Source: Verrucomicrobiales bacterium (GTDB lineage Bacteria > Verrucomicrobiota > Verrucomicrobiia > Limisphaerales > UBA11320). From it: a DNA stretch of 64,000 nucleotides. Shown here piece after piece: positions 34,374 to 44,749 of the stretch. The stretch lies in the NCBI GenBank assembly GCA_016793885.1, contig JAEUHE010000133.1, forward strand, positions 21,662-85,661, written 5' to 3'. The position numbers were made by a program, and so were the translations under genes. The notes under the pieces are model-generated. The model made no database searches and had not been told where the DNA came from. It saw nothing but the letters and a program-made list of their open reading frames with translations. Positions within the stretch are counted from its first letter, which is position 1. Each line of letters starts with the position of its first letter.

Positions 34374-36803
34374 ATGAAACTCGCCCTCCGCCAACTGCTG
34401 AAGAACCCTGGCTTCACCGCCGTGGCGGTGCTCACGCTCGCGCTCGGCATTGGTGCTAATCTCAGCATCTATGCCGTGGTGGATGCCATCCTCGTGCGTC
34501 CACTTCCTTTTCCTGACTCGGAACGCCTGGTCACGATCTACAACACGTATCCCAAGGCGGGGGTGACGAAGGGAGAAGCCTCCGTTGCCAACTTCTATGA
34601 GCGCAGGGGGGAGATCGCAGCCATTTCACATTGGGGGCTGATGAAGGAAAGTACGGCAATCGTTGGGGAAGCGGGATCTTCCGAGCAGGAGACGACGATG
34701 CGCGTCTCGCCCGGGTTCTTCGCAACCTTGGGGGTAAATCTGATTCTTGGGCGTGAATTTGGCGAAGAGGAAATGAACTACCAATCCGATCGGGTGGCAA
34801 TTCTCACCGACTCCTACTGGCGCGAGCGCCTTCAAGGGCATATGGGAGTGGTCGGGCGGACGATTCGAATGGATGGATCCGCCAGGACAATCGTGGGCGT
34901 GTTGCCGCCGCACTATCGGTTTCTTTCCTCCAAAGCCCGAATCATCACCCCGCTGTCCTCCGCGCCGTTGGATCGGACAGCCGCCCAACGTCACTCGAAC
35001 CTCGACTACGTTCTGATCGGGAGGCTGAAGCCGGGCGTGAGCCTGGCTCAGGCGCAGGCCCAGATCGACGCGCACGATGATGCGCACATGGTGGAGTCGC
35101 CTGATGCCAAGCTGGTCGCGGATGCGGGCTTCCGCACGGTGGTGGCCGACTTGCATAGCGATCACGTGGCTTCGATTGGGCAGACACTCTGGCTGTTGCA
35201 GAGCGGAGCGCTCTTTCTCTTGCTAATCGGCGTGGTGAATCTCGTCAACCTGCTGCTCGTTCGCGCGAGCGGACGAACCCGTGAACTGAGCATCCGACAG
35301 ACCCTGGGAGCGAATCGCAACCATGTCGTGCGGCAGGTGGTGGCGGAGACCGTGTTGTTGACTCTGATCGGCGGCATCGCCGGTCTGGTGTTGGGTGCCG
35401 CGGGAATCCAGCTGCTGAGCCAGCTCGGTGTTGAACAGTTGCCCCTGGGCGCGGAGGTTTCGTTCGACGCCCGGTTGGCCTTGGTGCCGATTTTGGGTTC
35501 CGTGGTGCTGGGCATCGGCATCGCCCTGCCGATTGCCTGGTTTAACCTGCGTTGTGACTTGGCCCGAGTCCTACGGAGCGAATCCCGTGGCGGCACGGCT
35601 TCGCCTGCGGCGCAGCATCTGCGCCAGAGCTTTGTCGTCGCGCAAGTCGCTCTGGCGATGATCCTACTCACGGGGGCCGGGCTTTTCACCTTGAGCCTTA
35701 AGCGGGTCACGGAAGTCTCGCCAGGTTTCAGGGCGGAGAATGTGCTTGCGGGACGCATCCGGCTCCCGTTCAAGGGATACCCCAGCATCCAGGCGCGGTC
35801 GAGTTTCGCGCAGCGCCTCGTCGAGGAAACGGGTCGGGTGCCCGGGGTCGCCTCCGTGGGAGTGATCGACTGCGTGCCTTTTTCCGGGGAGGGTGAAAGC
35901 ACGAGCGCGATTTTTGTAGAAGGCCACGTCTTGCGCTCCGGTGAATCGTTTCGTACCCATCTCACCTATGGAGTCAGTGGCGACTATTTTCCCGCTACGG
36001 CCATTCCTTTGATCGAAGGGCGCTTCCTGGATTCATCCGACTCCCAACGCGACGCGCTGATTTGCGTCGTCGATAAAGAATTCGCCGAACGCTATTGGCC
36101 AAACGGCACCGCTCTCGGACGGCGCCTCTTCCAAAGCGCCACGAAAGGCCCCGACACTCAGGCATACACGATTGTCGGTGTCGTAGGTACGGTCAAGGCC
36201 AGTGCACTGACTGATACTCGTGCGCTGGGCGCGGTGTATTTTCCTTATCCCTACCGGGATGCCTCCAAGATATTCGTGGTCGCACGCACCCTTCAACGCC
36301 CGGAATCCTTCGGGAATACGCTGCGCGCCGTCGTTCGTGAGATAGATCCCGAACTGCCCGTCTATGATCTGCGGGCGATGGAAGCCCGCATTGATGGCAG
36401 CCTGGTTGCCCAGAGGTCGTCCGCGTTGTTGGCTGGAATCTTTGCTGCGGTAGCGGCGCTGCTCGGGGGCATCGGCGTTTATGGCGTTCTGAGCTTTGCC
36501 GTGGCGCAACGTCGGCGCGAGATCGGCGTGCGCATGGCACTGGGGGCGCTGCCGCAGGCCATTGCCCGCCACTTTCTCTCTCAGGGACTGCGCCTGCTAC
36601 TCATCGGGTCAGTATTGGGACTACTGGGCAGTTGGTTCGCCGGGAGGTTGATGCAGGGCATTCTCTTCAACGTGCCTGGGATGCCCTGGTCCATCGCGGC
36701 AATCGCCCTCTGCGTGATCACCTTCGTCACACTCGTGGCCTGTTGGCTGCCCGCCCGCCGCGCCGCGCGGGTGGATCCGATGGAGGCGCTTAGAGACGGT
36801 TAA
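34374..36803 (+). CDS. MacB/FtsX-type (ADOP-like) permease 2
   Basis: 809 residues. The first ~27 codons are almost identical in DNA to the start of its neighbours ([20 protein letters not shown]), as is the tail ([16 protein letters not shown]). The interior is different: ANLSIYAVVDAILVRPLPFP, first FtsX block LLLIGVVNLVNLLLVRASGR with TRELSIRQTLGANRNHVVRQ in place of the usual EMA-VR-ALGA, and last block LLGGIGVYGVLSFAVAQRRR. No frame breaks, so it should be functional. Same predicted role as permease 1, with an independent periplasmic sequence that may bind another partner. Confidence 0.93.
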   Translation: MKLALRQLLKNPGFTAVAVLTLALGIGANLSIYAVVDAILVRPLPFPDSERLVTIYNTYPKAGVTKGEASVANFYERRGEIAAISHWGLMKESTAIVGEAGSSEQETTMRVSPGFFATLGVNLILGREFGEEEMNYQSDRVAILTDSYWRERLQGHMGVVGRTIRMDGSARTIVGVLPPHYRFLSSKARIITPLSSAPLDRTAAQRHSNLDYVLIGRLKPGVSLAQAQAQIDAHDDAHMVESPDAKLVADAGFRTVVADLHSDHVASIGQTLWLLQSGALFLLLIGVVNLVNLLLVRASGRTRELSIRQTLGANRNHVVRQVVAETVLLTLIGGIAGLVLGAAGIQLLSQLGVEQLPLGAEVSFDARLALVPILGSVVLGIGIALPIAWFNLRCDLARVLRSESRGGTASPAAQHLRQSFVVAQVALAMILLTGAGLFTLSLKRVTEVSPGFRAENVLAGRIRLPFKGYPSIQARSSFAQRLVEETGRVPGVASVGVIDCVPFSGEGESTSAIFVEGHVLRSGESFRTHLTYGVSGDYFPATAIPLIEGRFLDSSDSQRDALICVVDKEFAERYWPNGTALGRRLFQSATKGPDTQAYTIVGVVGTVKASALTDTRALGAVYFPYPYRDASKIFVVARTLQRPESFGNTLRAVVREIDPELPVYDLRAMEARIDGSLVAQRSSALLAGIFAAVAALLGGIGVYGVLSFAVAQRRREIGVRMALGALPQAIARHFLSQGLRLLLIGSVLGLLGSWFAGRLMQGILFNVPGMPWSIAAIALCVITFVTLVACWLPARRAARVDPMEALRDG

Positions 36804-36962
36804 AAGTTATGAGTTATGAGTTATGAGTTATGAGCGGGAATCACGGACAACAGCCCTACCGATATCGAGAACCAATGCAATTTGTCTGCACTGCCCCGCT
36901 CCGCGCAGCGCGCGGAGCCAGCAAACTGAACTCATAACTCATAACTTGTAACTCATAACTCC
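36804..36962. repeat. Heptamer inverted-array element 4 (AGTTATG type, hairpin core)
   Basis: Arrays at about 36805-36834 and 36930-36961; core as in element 3 with only a few base changes (for example CAATTTGTCTGC for CAATTTATCTGC). Confidence 0.9.
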
Positions 36963-36964
36963 CC

Positions 36965-39403
36965 ATGAAACTCGCCCTCCGCCAACTGTTGAAGAACCCT
37001 GGCTTCACCGCCGTGGCCATCCTAACCCTGGCGCTGGGAATCGGGGCGAACACGGCGCTATTCAGTGTCATCAATGCTCTCCTCATACGATCACTGCCTT
37101 ATCCAGAACCGGAGCGGCTGGTGGCGGTTTGTGAAAGCAATGCCCGACTGGGTTGGGACCGGTATGTCACTTCGCTTGGAGCCTATGCCGATTGGCGTAG
37201 CGGGAACTCGGTGTTTCAGGAGTTGGCCGGAGCGATGGTATTAGGGCCCACGCCCATAGCCAGCTCGGATGGGAGTGACATGGTTCATGTGGCATCTGTT
37301 TCGGCAAATTTCTTCCCCCTGCTGGGGCTACAACCTTTGCTGGGTCGTCAATTCCGGCCCGAAGATGAGAGCCCCGGCTCTGGCGACGTCGTGCTCCTGA
37401 GCGAAAACTTGTGGCGCGCTCGTTTTGCGGCCGATCCCTCCATCGTGAATCAATCCGTTTTGTTGGGAGATCGCGCTTTTATCGTCGTGGGAGTGATGCC
37501 TGCCACGCTGAGACTGTTCGACCCTGCGGGAATTCAGGGCTGGGACAGTGGCTTCGCCAGGAGCGATCTTTGGCGACCGTTGCCCGTGAAGTCCGGGTTG
37601 GCGAAACAGAGAAGTTACCGGGCGTTTCTGGTGCTGGGCCGTCTGAAGGCCAATGTGGACGTCGCGCAGGCCCAGGCCGAGATGACGATCCTGGCAAAAG
37701 ACCAAGCCTTGCTGTATCCGAAATCCAACGAGGGATGGGGTGTTTCAGTGGAACCGTTCAACAACCTTGTCGTGGGGCAGGTAAGGTGGCCCCTGTTACT
37801 GCTCTTCGGAGCCGTGGGACTCGTCCTGCTCACCGCGACGGCCAACCTCGCCAACCTGGCTCTTGCGCGCGCTGTTTCCCGACAGAAGGAAGTGGCCATC
37901 AGGATGGCTCTGGGAGCCAGCCCGTTTCGGATCGCACGCCAATTTATGGGCGAGAACCTCTTGCTCGCCTGCCTGGGCGGGATTGGAGGGCTGGTCCTTG
38001 CTCAGTGGACCCTGGGTATTCTGATCGGGTTCGTCCCGGCAAGCGTGCCACGCATCGGCGAAATCTCTTTGGATGGGCGGGTGCTTGGCTTCACCCTCTT
38101 GGTTTCTCTGGCTGTCGGCAGCCTGCTTGGCCTGGCACCCATTCTTACGCTTCGGCGCCGGAATCTGAACCGGGGTCTGAATTCGGAGGGACGCGGCTCG
38201 ACCGGGGGGATTCCAGGGCGCCGATTACGCACAACCCTTGTCGTGGCTCAGGTTGCCCTTGTCACCATCTTGTTATCCGGAGCCGGTCTGCTCCTGCGCA
38301 GTTTCCAACGATTGAGCGAAGTGCATCCAGGATTCAGGCCAGAACAATTGATCGCTGCTGACGTTTCGTTCAACGGCCGGAACTATATGGATGGCCTAGT
38401 TCGGATTGCGGCGGCGGAGGCCCTTCTGAACAGATTGACCGATCTGTCCCCGAACGAAACGTTTGCCGCGGTGGACGGGCTGCCGTTGGACAGTGGACGC
38501 GCCAATATGGATATCGCGTTGACCGGCTTCGAAGGGCGATCACCGGTTGAGAAGGATGCAAAGCGGGTTGCGGGGTTACGCCTTGTCAGTCCGACCTACT
38601 TTACAACCATGGGAATGGCAATGTCGCAGGGACGCATGTTCGAAAAGCGTGACAATACGAACGCTCCCGCCGTGGCTATAATCAATCAAACCCTGGCGCG
38701 AAGATTCTTTCCCGGTGTTGATCCGATCGGAAAGCTGATCTCCAGTCCTGACTTCGGGTCCGAACCTTGTGAAGTCGTCGGAATCATCCAGGACATCAAA
38801 CACGCAGGATTGGACGCTCCCGCACAACCCGAGGTTTACCGTCCTCTGTTCCAGCAGTGTTTCTCGGGAATCACCATCGTTGGTCAAGGCCTAAGCGCGT
38901 CGGGCCGGATCGTGGATCGGATACGGGAGGCGATGGTAGCGGTGGACCGCAACTGCCCGGTGTATCATGTCCGCTCGCTCCATCGGCTCGTTGCGGATTC
39001 ATTGGCCTCCCGGCGCTTCGCTCTGTGGCTGGCGCAGCTCTTCGCAGGTCTTTCGCTATTGTTGGCATCCGTTGGCATCTACGGGGTGCTCTCGTGTGTT
39101 GTTGAAGAGCGCACGCGGGAGTTCGGAATTCGACTCGCTGTCGGTGCTCAGCGGACTGACATTGTGGGCATGGTGTTCAGGGACGGATTTCGATCTGTTC
39201 TAGTTGGGGGAGGGTTGGGCTTGGTCGGGGCTTACGGTCTAACCCGGGTCCTGCGTAGCGTGTTGTACGAAGTAAGCCCCACCGACCCTCTTACCTTCGG
39301 CCTCAGCTGTCTGCTCGTGGTTTGCGCGGCCTTGGCCGCCGGATGGATGCCTGCACGTCGTGCCGCGCGGGTGGACCCGATGGAAGCGTTGAGAGACAGT
39401 TAA
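36965..39403 (+). CDS. MacB/FtsX-type (ADOP-like) permease 3
   Basis: 812 residues. Shares only the ends with its neighbours ([37 protein letters not shown]). Distinct interior: first FtsX block [20 protein letters not shown] with [20 protein letters not shown], fourth helix [18 protein letters not shown], last block [20 protein letters not shown] with [18 protein letters not shown]. The periplasmic domain has an extra loop with aromatic residues around 175-195 ([20 protein letters not shown]). Codon use inside appears a little less GC-rich than at the ends, which would fit replacement of the interior by recombination; a computed profile is needed to confirm that. Confidence 0.93.
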   Translation: MKLALRQLLKNPGFTAVAILTLALGIGANTALFSVINALLIRSLPYPEPERLVAVCESNARLGWDRYVTSLGAYADWRSGNSVFQELAGAMVLGPTPIASSDGSDMVHVASVSANFFPLLGLQPLLGRQFRPEDESPGSGDVVLLSENLWRARFAADPSIVNQSVLLGDRAFIVVGVMPATLRLFDPAGIQGWDSGFARSDLWRPLPVKSGLAKQRSYRAFLVLGRLKANVDVAQAQAEMTILAKDQALLYPKSNEGWGVSVEPFNNLVVGQVRWPLLLLFGAVGLVLLTATANLANLALARAVSRQKEVAIRMALGASPFRIARQFMGENLLLACLGGIGGLVLAQWTLGILIGFVPASVPRIGEISLDGRVLGFTLLVSLAVGSLLGLAPILTLRRRNLNRGLNSEGRGSTGGIPGRRLRTTLVVAQVALVTILLSGAGLLLRSFQRLSEVHPGFRPEQLIAADVSFNGRNYMDGLVRIAAAEALLNRLTDLSPNETFAAVDGLPLDSGRANMDIALTGFEGRSPVEKDAKRVAGLRLVSPTYFTTMGMAMSQGRMFEKRDNTNAPAVAIINQTLARRFFPGVDPIGKLISSPDFGSEPCEVVGIIQDIKHAGLDAPAQPEVYRPLFQQCFSGITIVGQGLSASGRIVDRIREAMVAVDRNCPVYHVRSLHRLVADSLASRRFALWLAQLFAGLSLLLASVGIYGVLSCVVEERTREFGIRLAVGAQRTDIVGMVFRDGFRSVLVGGGLGLVGAYGLTRVLRSVLYEVSPTDPLTFGLSCLLVVCAALAAGWMPARRAARVDPMEALRDS

Positions 39404-39555
39404 AAGTTATCAGTTATGAGTTATGAGCGGGAATCACGGACAACAGCCCTACCGATATCGAGAACCAATGCAATTTATCTGCACTGCCCCGCTCCGCGCA
39501 GCGCGCGGAGCCAGCAAACTGAACTCATAACTCATAACTTGTAACTCATAACTCC
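39404..39555. repeat. Heptamer inverted-array element 5 (AGTTATG type, hairpin core)
   Basis: A short left array (about 39405-39427) and right array 39522-39554 surround the same core as elements 3 and 4. Confidence 0.9.
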
Positions 39556-39557
39556 CC

Positions 39558-41966
39558 ATGAAATTCGCACTCCGCCAACTGCTGAAGAGCCCCGGCTTCA
39601 CCGCCGTGGCGGTGCTCACGCTCGCGCTCGGCATCGGGGCGACGACGACCGTGTTCAGCCTGATCTATGGAGTGCTGCTGACTCCGCCACCGTACTCGCA
39701 GCCCGACCGGCTGGCGTTGATCAGCGCCGTGCGCACGGATGGGCAGCGTTACTCGCGCGGCTGGCCCGCTGCGCAATGGGTGGAATGGCAGAAGGAATCG
39801 AAAACCTTCGAAACCATCGCGGCCTACGGTTGGATCTTCAACTTCCTGGTTCTGCCCGATGGCAGCGAGTCGATCGAGGGGATGCGGGTGACTACCGATT
39901 ACTTCAAGGCATTGGGGGTTCATCCCGCGCTGGGCCGGGCGTTTAATGAGGCGGATGCGAAAGCCGAGGCTTCCTCCACGGTCATCATCGGCTACGACCT
40001 GTGGCAGCGGCGGTTTAACGGCGACACCAACGTCATCGGGCAAACGGTGCAGATCAGTCGCCAGCGCGGACGGCACACTATCGTGGGCGTGATGCCGCCG
40101 GGCGTTCGTTTCCTGCCCTCGCCAAACGTGGCGCAGGAGCCCAACTACAATGTGGACGCCAAGGTGGACTACTGGCTGCCCGCCGGGCTGTCGCCCAACA
40201 ACCTGAAGAACCAATTCGCGTATCTGGTCGGTCGGCTCCGTCCGGGAGTGACTATGGCCGAGGCTCAGGCCGAGATCGTCGGGTTGGCGGCGCGGCAGGC
40301 CCAAGCGGATCGAGCCTTCGAAGGCATCTCTGCCCGGGTGCTCTCCTTGGAGTCTCAAAGAAATCTCGAAGGACGCCGATTGCTGCTGCCGGTGGCCGGG
40401 GCGGTGGCGCTGGTGTTCCTGATCGCTTGTGGCAATGCTGCGGGCCTCCTCCTCGCGCGGGGGCTCAAGCGGCAACATGAATACGCGATCCGGACAGCGC
40501 TGGGCGCAGGCACATTGCAATTATGCCGGCCCGTGCTGTTGGAGAGCCTGCTCCTGGCCATGTGCGGCGGAGTGGTGGGCGTGGCACTCTCCGTGGGGTG
40601 TGTGGATTTGCTCAAGTCGGTCGGTGGTGCGGGCATCCCCCGCCTGGACGACGTGCGGATTGGCTGGCCATTGGTCGCCTTCTGCTTGGGTGCGTCGGTT
40701 CTGGCAGGACTGGCCGCCGGAGTGCTGCCAGCCTTGCGCTCATTGCACCGTGACCCGGCCAACGAACTCAAGGCGGGTAACCGCACGGCGAGCTTAGGCT
40801 GCACCGAACGCCGTTTGCTGGGCCGCGTCGTGACGGCACAAATCGCGTTGACCCTGGCCTTGCTCGTCGGGGCAGGCCTATTGATCCGCACCGTCCAATC
40901 GCTTGCCGAGGTCCGTCCGGGCTACGACACGCAGAACATCCTCACGATGAGTGTGACTACGGTGGGGACAAACTATCTCAACTTCCACACAGCCGCGCTC
41001 GAACGGGTGGCGGAGTTGCCGGGCGTGCAGGCCGCAGCCTTTGGCTGGGGCGTACCGCTGACGGGCAACAAATGGGAGGTGACGCTGGAGATCGAAGGTC
41101 GGCCCAACCCGGATGGGCCGGGCAACAGGCTGAGCTTCCCCACGCGCTCCGTCACGCCGGATTACTTTTCGGCGCTGGGCCTGAAGCTGATGGAAGGACG
41201 CATTTTCCGCTCCGGCGATAACGAGCAGGCGCCGCGTGTGGCGATGCTGAACGCGGCCGCGGTCGATCGGTATTTCCCCGGTGAAAGCGCCTTGGGCCGA
41301 AGGCTAAAGCTTCGCGGCCAGACCAACCTCATCGAGATTGTCGGCGTCCTGGCCAATACGCGCACCGACGCGCTGACCGACGTAGCCGAACCCGAACTCT
41401 ACCTCCCCTTCTGGCAGTCGAGTGCTTTCTCCAAGCATCTTGTGGTGCGGACACAAGGGGACCCGAACCTGATGGCGACCACGGTGGGGCGCGAGCTCCG
41501 CGCGATCGATCCCACCGTGTCGGTGGAAAATATCAAGACCCTGGAGCGAATTCGCGCTGACTCCGTCGCGTCGCGGACCTTCGCCATGAATGTGCTGGTT
41601 GTCTTCGCGTTGGTGGCGTGCCTGCTGGCCGTGATCGGCATCTACGGAGTGCTCTCGCTGGCGGTCGGATCGCGACAGACGGAGATTGCTATCCGCATGG
41701 CGGTCGGGGCTCAGCGCAACGACGTGCTTCGTATGATGCTAGGCGACGGTATGCGATTGGCTTTGGTCGGGGTTGGCATTGGGCTCGTGGTCGCCCTGCT
41801 GCTCGCGACGGCGCTGAAGACCTACCTGTTCTCAGTCAGTCCGGCTGATCCCTTCACGCTGTCTGCCATGGTGATCGTTGTCCTGGCGATCACGCTGGCG
41901 ACCTGCTGGATCCCCGCCCGCCGCGCAGCACGTGTGGATCCGATGGAGGCGTTGAGAGACAGTTAA
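39558..41966 (+). CDS. MacB/FtsX-type (ADOP-like) permease 4
   Basis: 802 residues. The start reads [20 protein letters not shown] and continues ALGIGATTTVFSLIYGVLLT. First FtsX block: AVALVFLIACGNAAGLLLAR with KRQHEYAIRTALGAGTLQLC; fourth helix QIALTLALLVGAGLLIRTVQ; last block ACLLAVIGIYGVLSLAVGSR with QTEIAIRMAVGAQRNDVLRM. All three blocks are intact. The periplasmic segment carries a basic stretch (QISRQRGRHTIVGVMPPG). The subgroup with GATTTVF / YGVLLTPPPY is distinct from permeases 1-3 and closer to permease 5. Confidence 0.93.
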   Translation: MKFALRQLLKSPGFTAVAVLTLALGIGATTTVFSLIYGVLLTPPPYSQPDRLALISAVRTDGQRYSRGWPAAQWVEWQKESKTFETIAAYGWIFNFLVLPDGSESIEGMRVTTDYFKALGVHPALGRAFNEADAKAEASSTVIIGYDLWQRRFNGDTNVIGQTVQISRQRGRHTIVGVMPPGVRFLPSPNVAQEPNYNVDAKVDYWLPAGLSPNNLKNQFAYLVGRLRPGVTMAEAQAEIVGLAARQAQADRAFEGISARVLSLESQRNLEGRRLLLPVAGAVALVFLIACGNAAGLLLARGLKRQHEYAIRTALGAGTLQLCRPVLLESLLLAMCGGVVGVALSVGCVDLLKSVGGAGIPRLDDVRIGWPLVAFCLGASVLAGLAAGVLPALRSLHRDPANELKAGNRTASLGCTERRLLGRVVTAQIALTLALLVGAGLLIRTVQSLAEVRPGYDTQNILTMSVTTVGTNYLNFHTAALERVAELPGVQAAAFGWGVPLTGNKWEVTLEIEGRPNPDGPGNRLSFPTRSVTPDYFSALGLKLMEGRIFRSGDNEQAPRVAMLNAAAVDRYFPGESALGRRLKLRGQTNLIEIVGVLANTRTDALTDVAEPELYLPFWQSSAFSKHLVVRTQGDPNLMATTVGRELRAIDPTVSVENIKTLERIRADSVASRTFAMNVLVVFALVACLLAVIGIYGVLSLAVGSRQTEIAIRMAVGAQRNDVLRMMLGDGMRLALVGVGIGLVVALLLATALKTYLFSVSPADPFTLSAMVIVVLAITLATCWIPARRAARVDPMEALRDS

Positions 41967-42118
41967 AAGTTATGAGTTATGAGTTATGAGCGAGAACCCT
42001 GGATAACAGCCCTACGGATATCGACAACCAATGCAATTTATCTGCACTGCCCCGCTCCGCGCAACGCGCGGAGCCAGCAAACTGAACTCATAACTCATAA
42101 CTTGTAACTCATAACTCC
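41967..42118. repeat. Heptamer inverted-array element 6 (AGTTATG type, hairpin core)
   Basis: Arrays about 41968-41990 and 42085-42117; core is the most diverged of the permease 1-4 set (GATAACAGCCCTACGGATAT; hairpin arm CGCAACGCGCGG, which weakens the stem). Confidence 0.88.
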
Positions 42119-42120
42119 CC

Positions 42121-44547
42121 ATGAAGTTCGCCCTCCGCCAACTCCTCAAAAGCCCCGGGTTCACCGCCGTGGCGGTGCTCACACTCGCGCTGGGCATCGG
42201 TGCGACGACGGCCCTTTTCAGCGTTGTCTACGGCGTGCTCATCAGTCCCTATCCCTACGCTAAGCCTGACGAGATCTGGGCTCCGGGCGTTCGCAGTGTC
42301 GAAGCGGACGAAACGATGCGACCCTATCGGTTCAGCGAGTTTCAAGAAATGGCGCGTCTATCCGTGTTTTCTGACGCGATGGCAACGCGCCCGGGATCGG
42401 TTCTGCTGACCGGTGACTACGCGCCGGAGACTGTCACCGGCATTCGGGTGTCGGCTAATGCGTTTCAGTTCATCGGCGTGCCTCCACTGTTCGGACGTAG
42501 CATCCAGCCTTCGGACATCCGGTCCACGGGTGAGCCGGAACCTGTGACGGTGCTGAGCTACAAACGCTGGCAAAAGCTCTTCGGCGGCGACACTAATGTG
42601 CTCGGCAAGACCCTTCGTCTCGATGATCAGCTCCATACGATCATCGGGGTCATGCCGCCGCGGTTTGGATGGTGGACGGACAATGGCTTGTGGCTGCCAC
42701 TCGGGACGGATCCTCGTGAAACGCGGGGAGTCTTTCCGATCATGAGGCTGAAGCCGCGGGTGTCCGCCCGGGTGGCAAAGGAACAACTGGATGTGCTTCA
42801 GCGGGAGCAAGCGAAAGCAAATCCCAACGGATTTCCCAAGGGCGATTTCACCACCCAACTGTCCAACTACATGGACATCACGCAAGCGAGCGGTGAGATG
42901 CAGCGCAGCTTACGCCTGCTGTTCGGAGCAGTGGGACTGCTTCTCCTGATCGCCTGCGGCAACGTTGCCAATTTGCAACTCGCGCGTGCGACCTCGCGAG
43001 CTCGTGAGATGGCCATCCGGCTGGCGGTCGGCGCCGGACGGGGCCATCTCGTTCGCCAGTTGCTGACCGAAAGTATCCTGGTGTCGATGCTCGGAGGTTT
43101 GCTTGGCCTGCTGTTCGCCTTCGGCATCACTCGATTGGTGGTGAGCCTGATGCCAAATTTCTATATCCCCAATGAAGCACGGATATCGGTCAACGGCAGC
43201 GTGTTGGCCTTCTGCGTGGTTGTCTCCGTGCTCACCGGCATCCTGTTCGGCCTGGCTCCGGCTTTCCAAATGTCACGGCCCGATCTCACGGAAGCGCTCA
43301 AGGACAACTCGCGTGGCTCCAGCGGAGCGTCCGGCGGGCGGACACGTGCGCTTCTGGTGATCGCTGAGGTAGCCTTGTCGGTGGTGTTGCTGCTCAGCGC
43401 GGGGCTGACCATTCGCAGTTTCATGGCGCTCAATCAGGTCGATCTCGGATTCCGTCCAGAGCGTGTCGTGGCGGTTGACCTCCCCTTGCCTCCCAGGCGC
43501 TACGCGACACTGGAGGCTCGCAATCGCTTCGCTCAAGAACTGCTGCAGCGAGTCAATAACATGCCTGGCGTTCTGTCGGCTACCATCGGCAACGGCGGTC
43601 TGCCGTTCGGCGGTCCTCAATCTGCGTATGCCATCGAGGGCGGCCTCGAGCCTGAGACGAGGCCTCTGACTCTGCACGCCGTCAGTAGCGATTATTTAAG
43701 CACACTAGGCATCCCTTTGCGGAAGGGCCGCATGCTGACCGGACGGGAAATCGATGGTCTCGAGCGCGTGGCCGTGATCAACGAGGCAGCCGTCAAGCTG
43801 TGGCCGCCAGGAGAAGATCCGATTGGCCGGCGGCTGCGGTTGGACGTGCTCGCCAAGCCGCCAGGATCTAGCATGCTCGCCCCATCGAACGCTTCGGCCT
43901 ATGTGACTGTGATTGGCGTTATGGGTGATACGCGCAATGACGGTCTGGTGAAAGAGACCAAGCCTGCCGTGCTGGTCCCCTACACTTTGCTAGCTCCCCC
44001 TGGACGCACTATGGCCATCCGCACTCAGGGTGAGCCGGGTTGGCTTATGCAGGCGTTGCGTGCGGAGGTGCGCACGATGGACGCGGAACAACCGATCAAT
44101 GGCCCAACCACCTTTGATCAGATCGTGGGATTCCGGACCGCGCAGCCTCGCTTCGTGACAGCGCTGTTCAGCCTCTTTGCTTCTGTTGGACTCGCGCTGG
44201 CGATGGCAGGAATCTACAGCGTCCTGTCCTACATGGTTTCCCAGCGCACACGTGAGATCGGCCTGCGCATCGCCCTGGGTGCTCAGCGCAGGGACGTTGT
44301 GCACTTGATTTTGAAAGCGGGAGGCAGGCTGGTCGGTCTGGGCCTCGTGGTCGGGATTCTGGCGGGGTTGGGAGCGGCCCGGGTTCTCAATAGCCAGCTG
44401 GAGTTGTACAAAGTGACCAACACCGACCCGATTTCGTTCCTCGGTGTGTTGGGATTGATCGGTTTGGTTGGGGCAGCGGCTTGTTTTATCCCGGCCCGGC
44501 GCGCGACGAGAATTGATCCTTTGGAAGCACTGAGGGTGGAGTCATGA
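42121..44547 (+). CDS. MacB/FtsX-type (ADOP-like) permease 5
   Basis: 808 residues. Start [20 protein letters not shown], then GIGATTALFSVVYGVLISPY. First FtsX block LFGAVGLLLLIACGNVANLQ with ATSRAREMAIRLAVGAGRGH; fourth helix AEVALSVVLLLSAGLTIRSF; last block ALAMAGIYSVLSYMVSQRTR with EIGLRIALGAQRRDVVHLIL. Its end differs from the others (PARRATRIDPLEALRVES), and the following intergenic element is of the GTGATGA type, so the conserved 3' module of permeases 1-4 is not present here. It is the last permease of the operon-like run. Confidence 0.93.
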   Translation: MKFALRQLLKSPGFTAVAVLTLALGIGATTALFSVVYGVLISPYPYAKPDEIWAPGVRSVEADETMRPYRFSEFQEMARLSVFSDAMATRPGSVLLTGDYAPETVTGIRVSANAFQFIGVPPLFGRSIQPSDIRSTGEPEPVTVLSYKRWQKLFGGDTNVLGKTLRLDDQLHTIIGVMPPRFGWWTDNGLWLPLGTDPRETRGVFPIMRLKPRVSARVAKEQLDVLQREQAKANPNGFPKGDFTTQLSNYMDITQASGEMQRSLRLLFGAVGLLLLIACGNVANLQLARATSRAREMAIRLAVGAGRGHLVRQLLTESILVSMLGGLLGLLFAFGITRLVVSLMPNFYIPNEARISVNGSVLAFCVVVSVLTGILFGLAPAFQMSRPDLTEALKDNSRGSSGASGGRTRALLVIAEVALSVVLLLSAGLTIRSFMALNQVDLGFRPERVVAVDLPLPPRRYATLEARNRFAQELLQRVNNMPGVLSATIGNGGLPFGGPQSAYAIEGGLEPETRPLTLHAVSSDYLSTLGIPLRKGRMLTGREIDGLERVAVINEAAVKLWPPGEDPIGRRLRLDVLAKPPGSSMLAPSNASAYVTVIGVMGDTRNDGLVKETKPAVLVPYTLLAPPGRTMAIRTQGEPGWLMQALRAEVRTMDAEQPINGPTTFDQIVGFRTAQPRFVTALFSLFASVGLALAMAGIYSVLSYMVSQRTREIGLRIALGAQRRDVVHLILKAGGRLVGLGLVVGILAGLGAARVLNSQLELYKVTNTDPISFLGVLGLIGLVGAAACFIPARRATRIDPLEALRVES

Positions 44548-44748
44548 GTGATGAGTGATGAGTGATGAGTGACGAGTTTATGAATTCTATCGAACCGAAG
44601 AAACTGGACAGCTGCGGTGATCCTATCGAAGCCCTGCGCCAATTGCGCGGAAGTGACCGGTGGGGAGAGACGAGTGGGGAGCAAAACACTCGCCCGAAGC
44701 TGCCTTGCCCATCACTCGTCACTCGTCACTTATCACTCATCACTTTCC
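44547..44748. repeat. Heptamer inverted-array element 7 (GTGATGA type, long core)
   Basis: Left array 44547-44575 starts at the permease 5 stop codon; right array about 44709-44745. The core is homologous to that of element 2 but about 25 bp shorter, and encodes MNSIEPKKLDSCGDPIEALR. Confidence 0.87.
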
Positions 44749-44749
44749 C

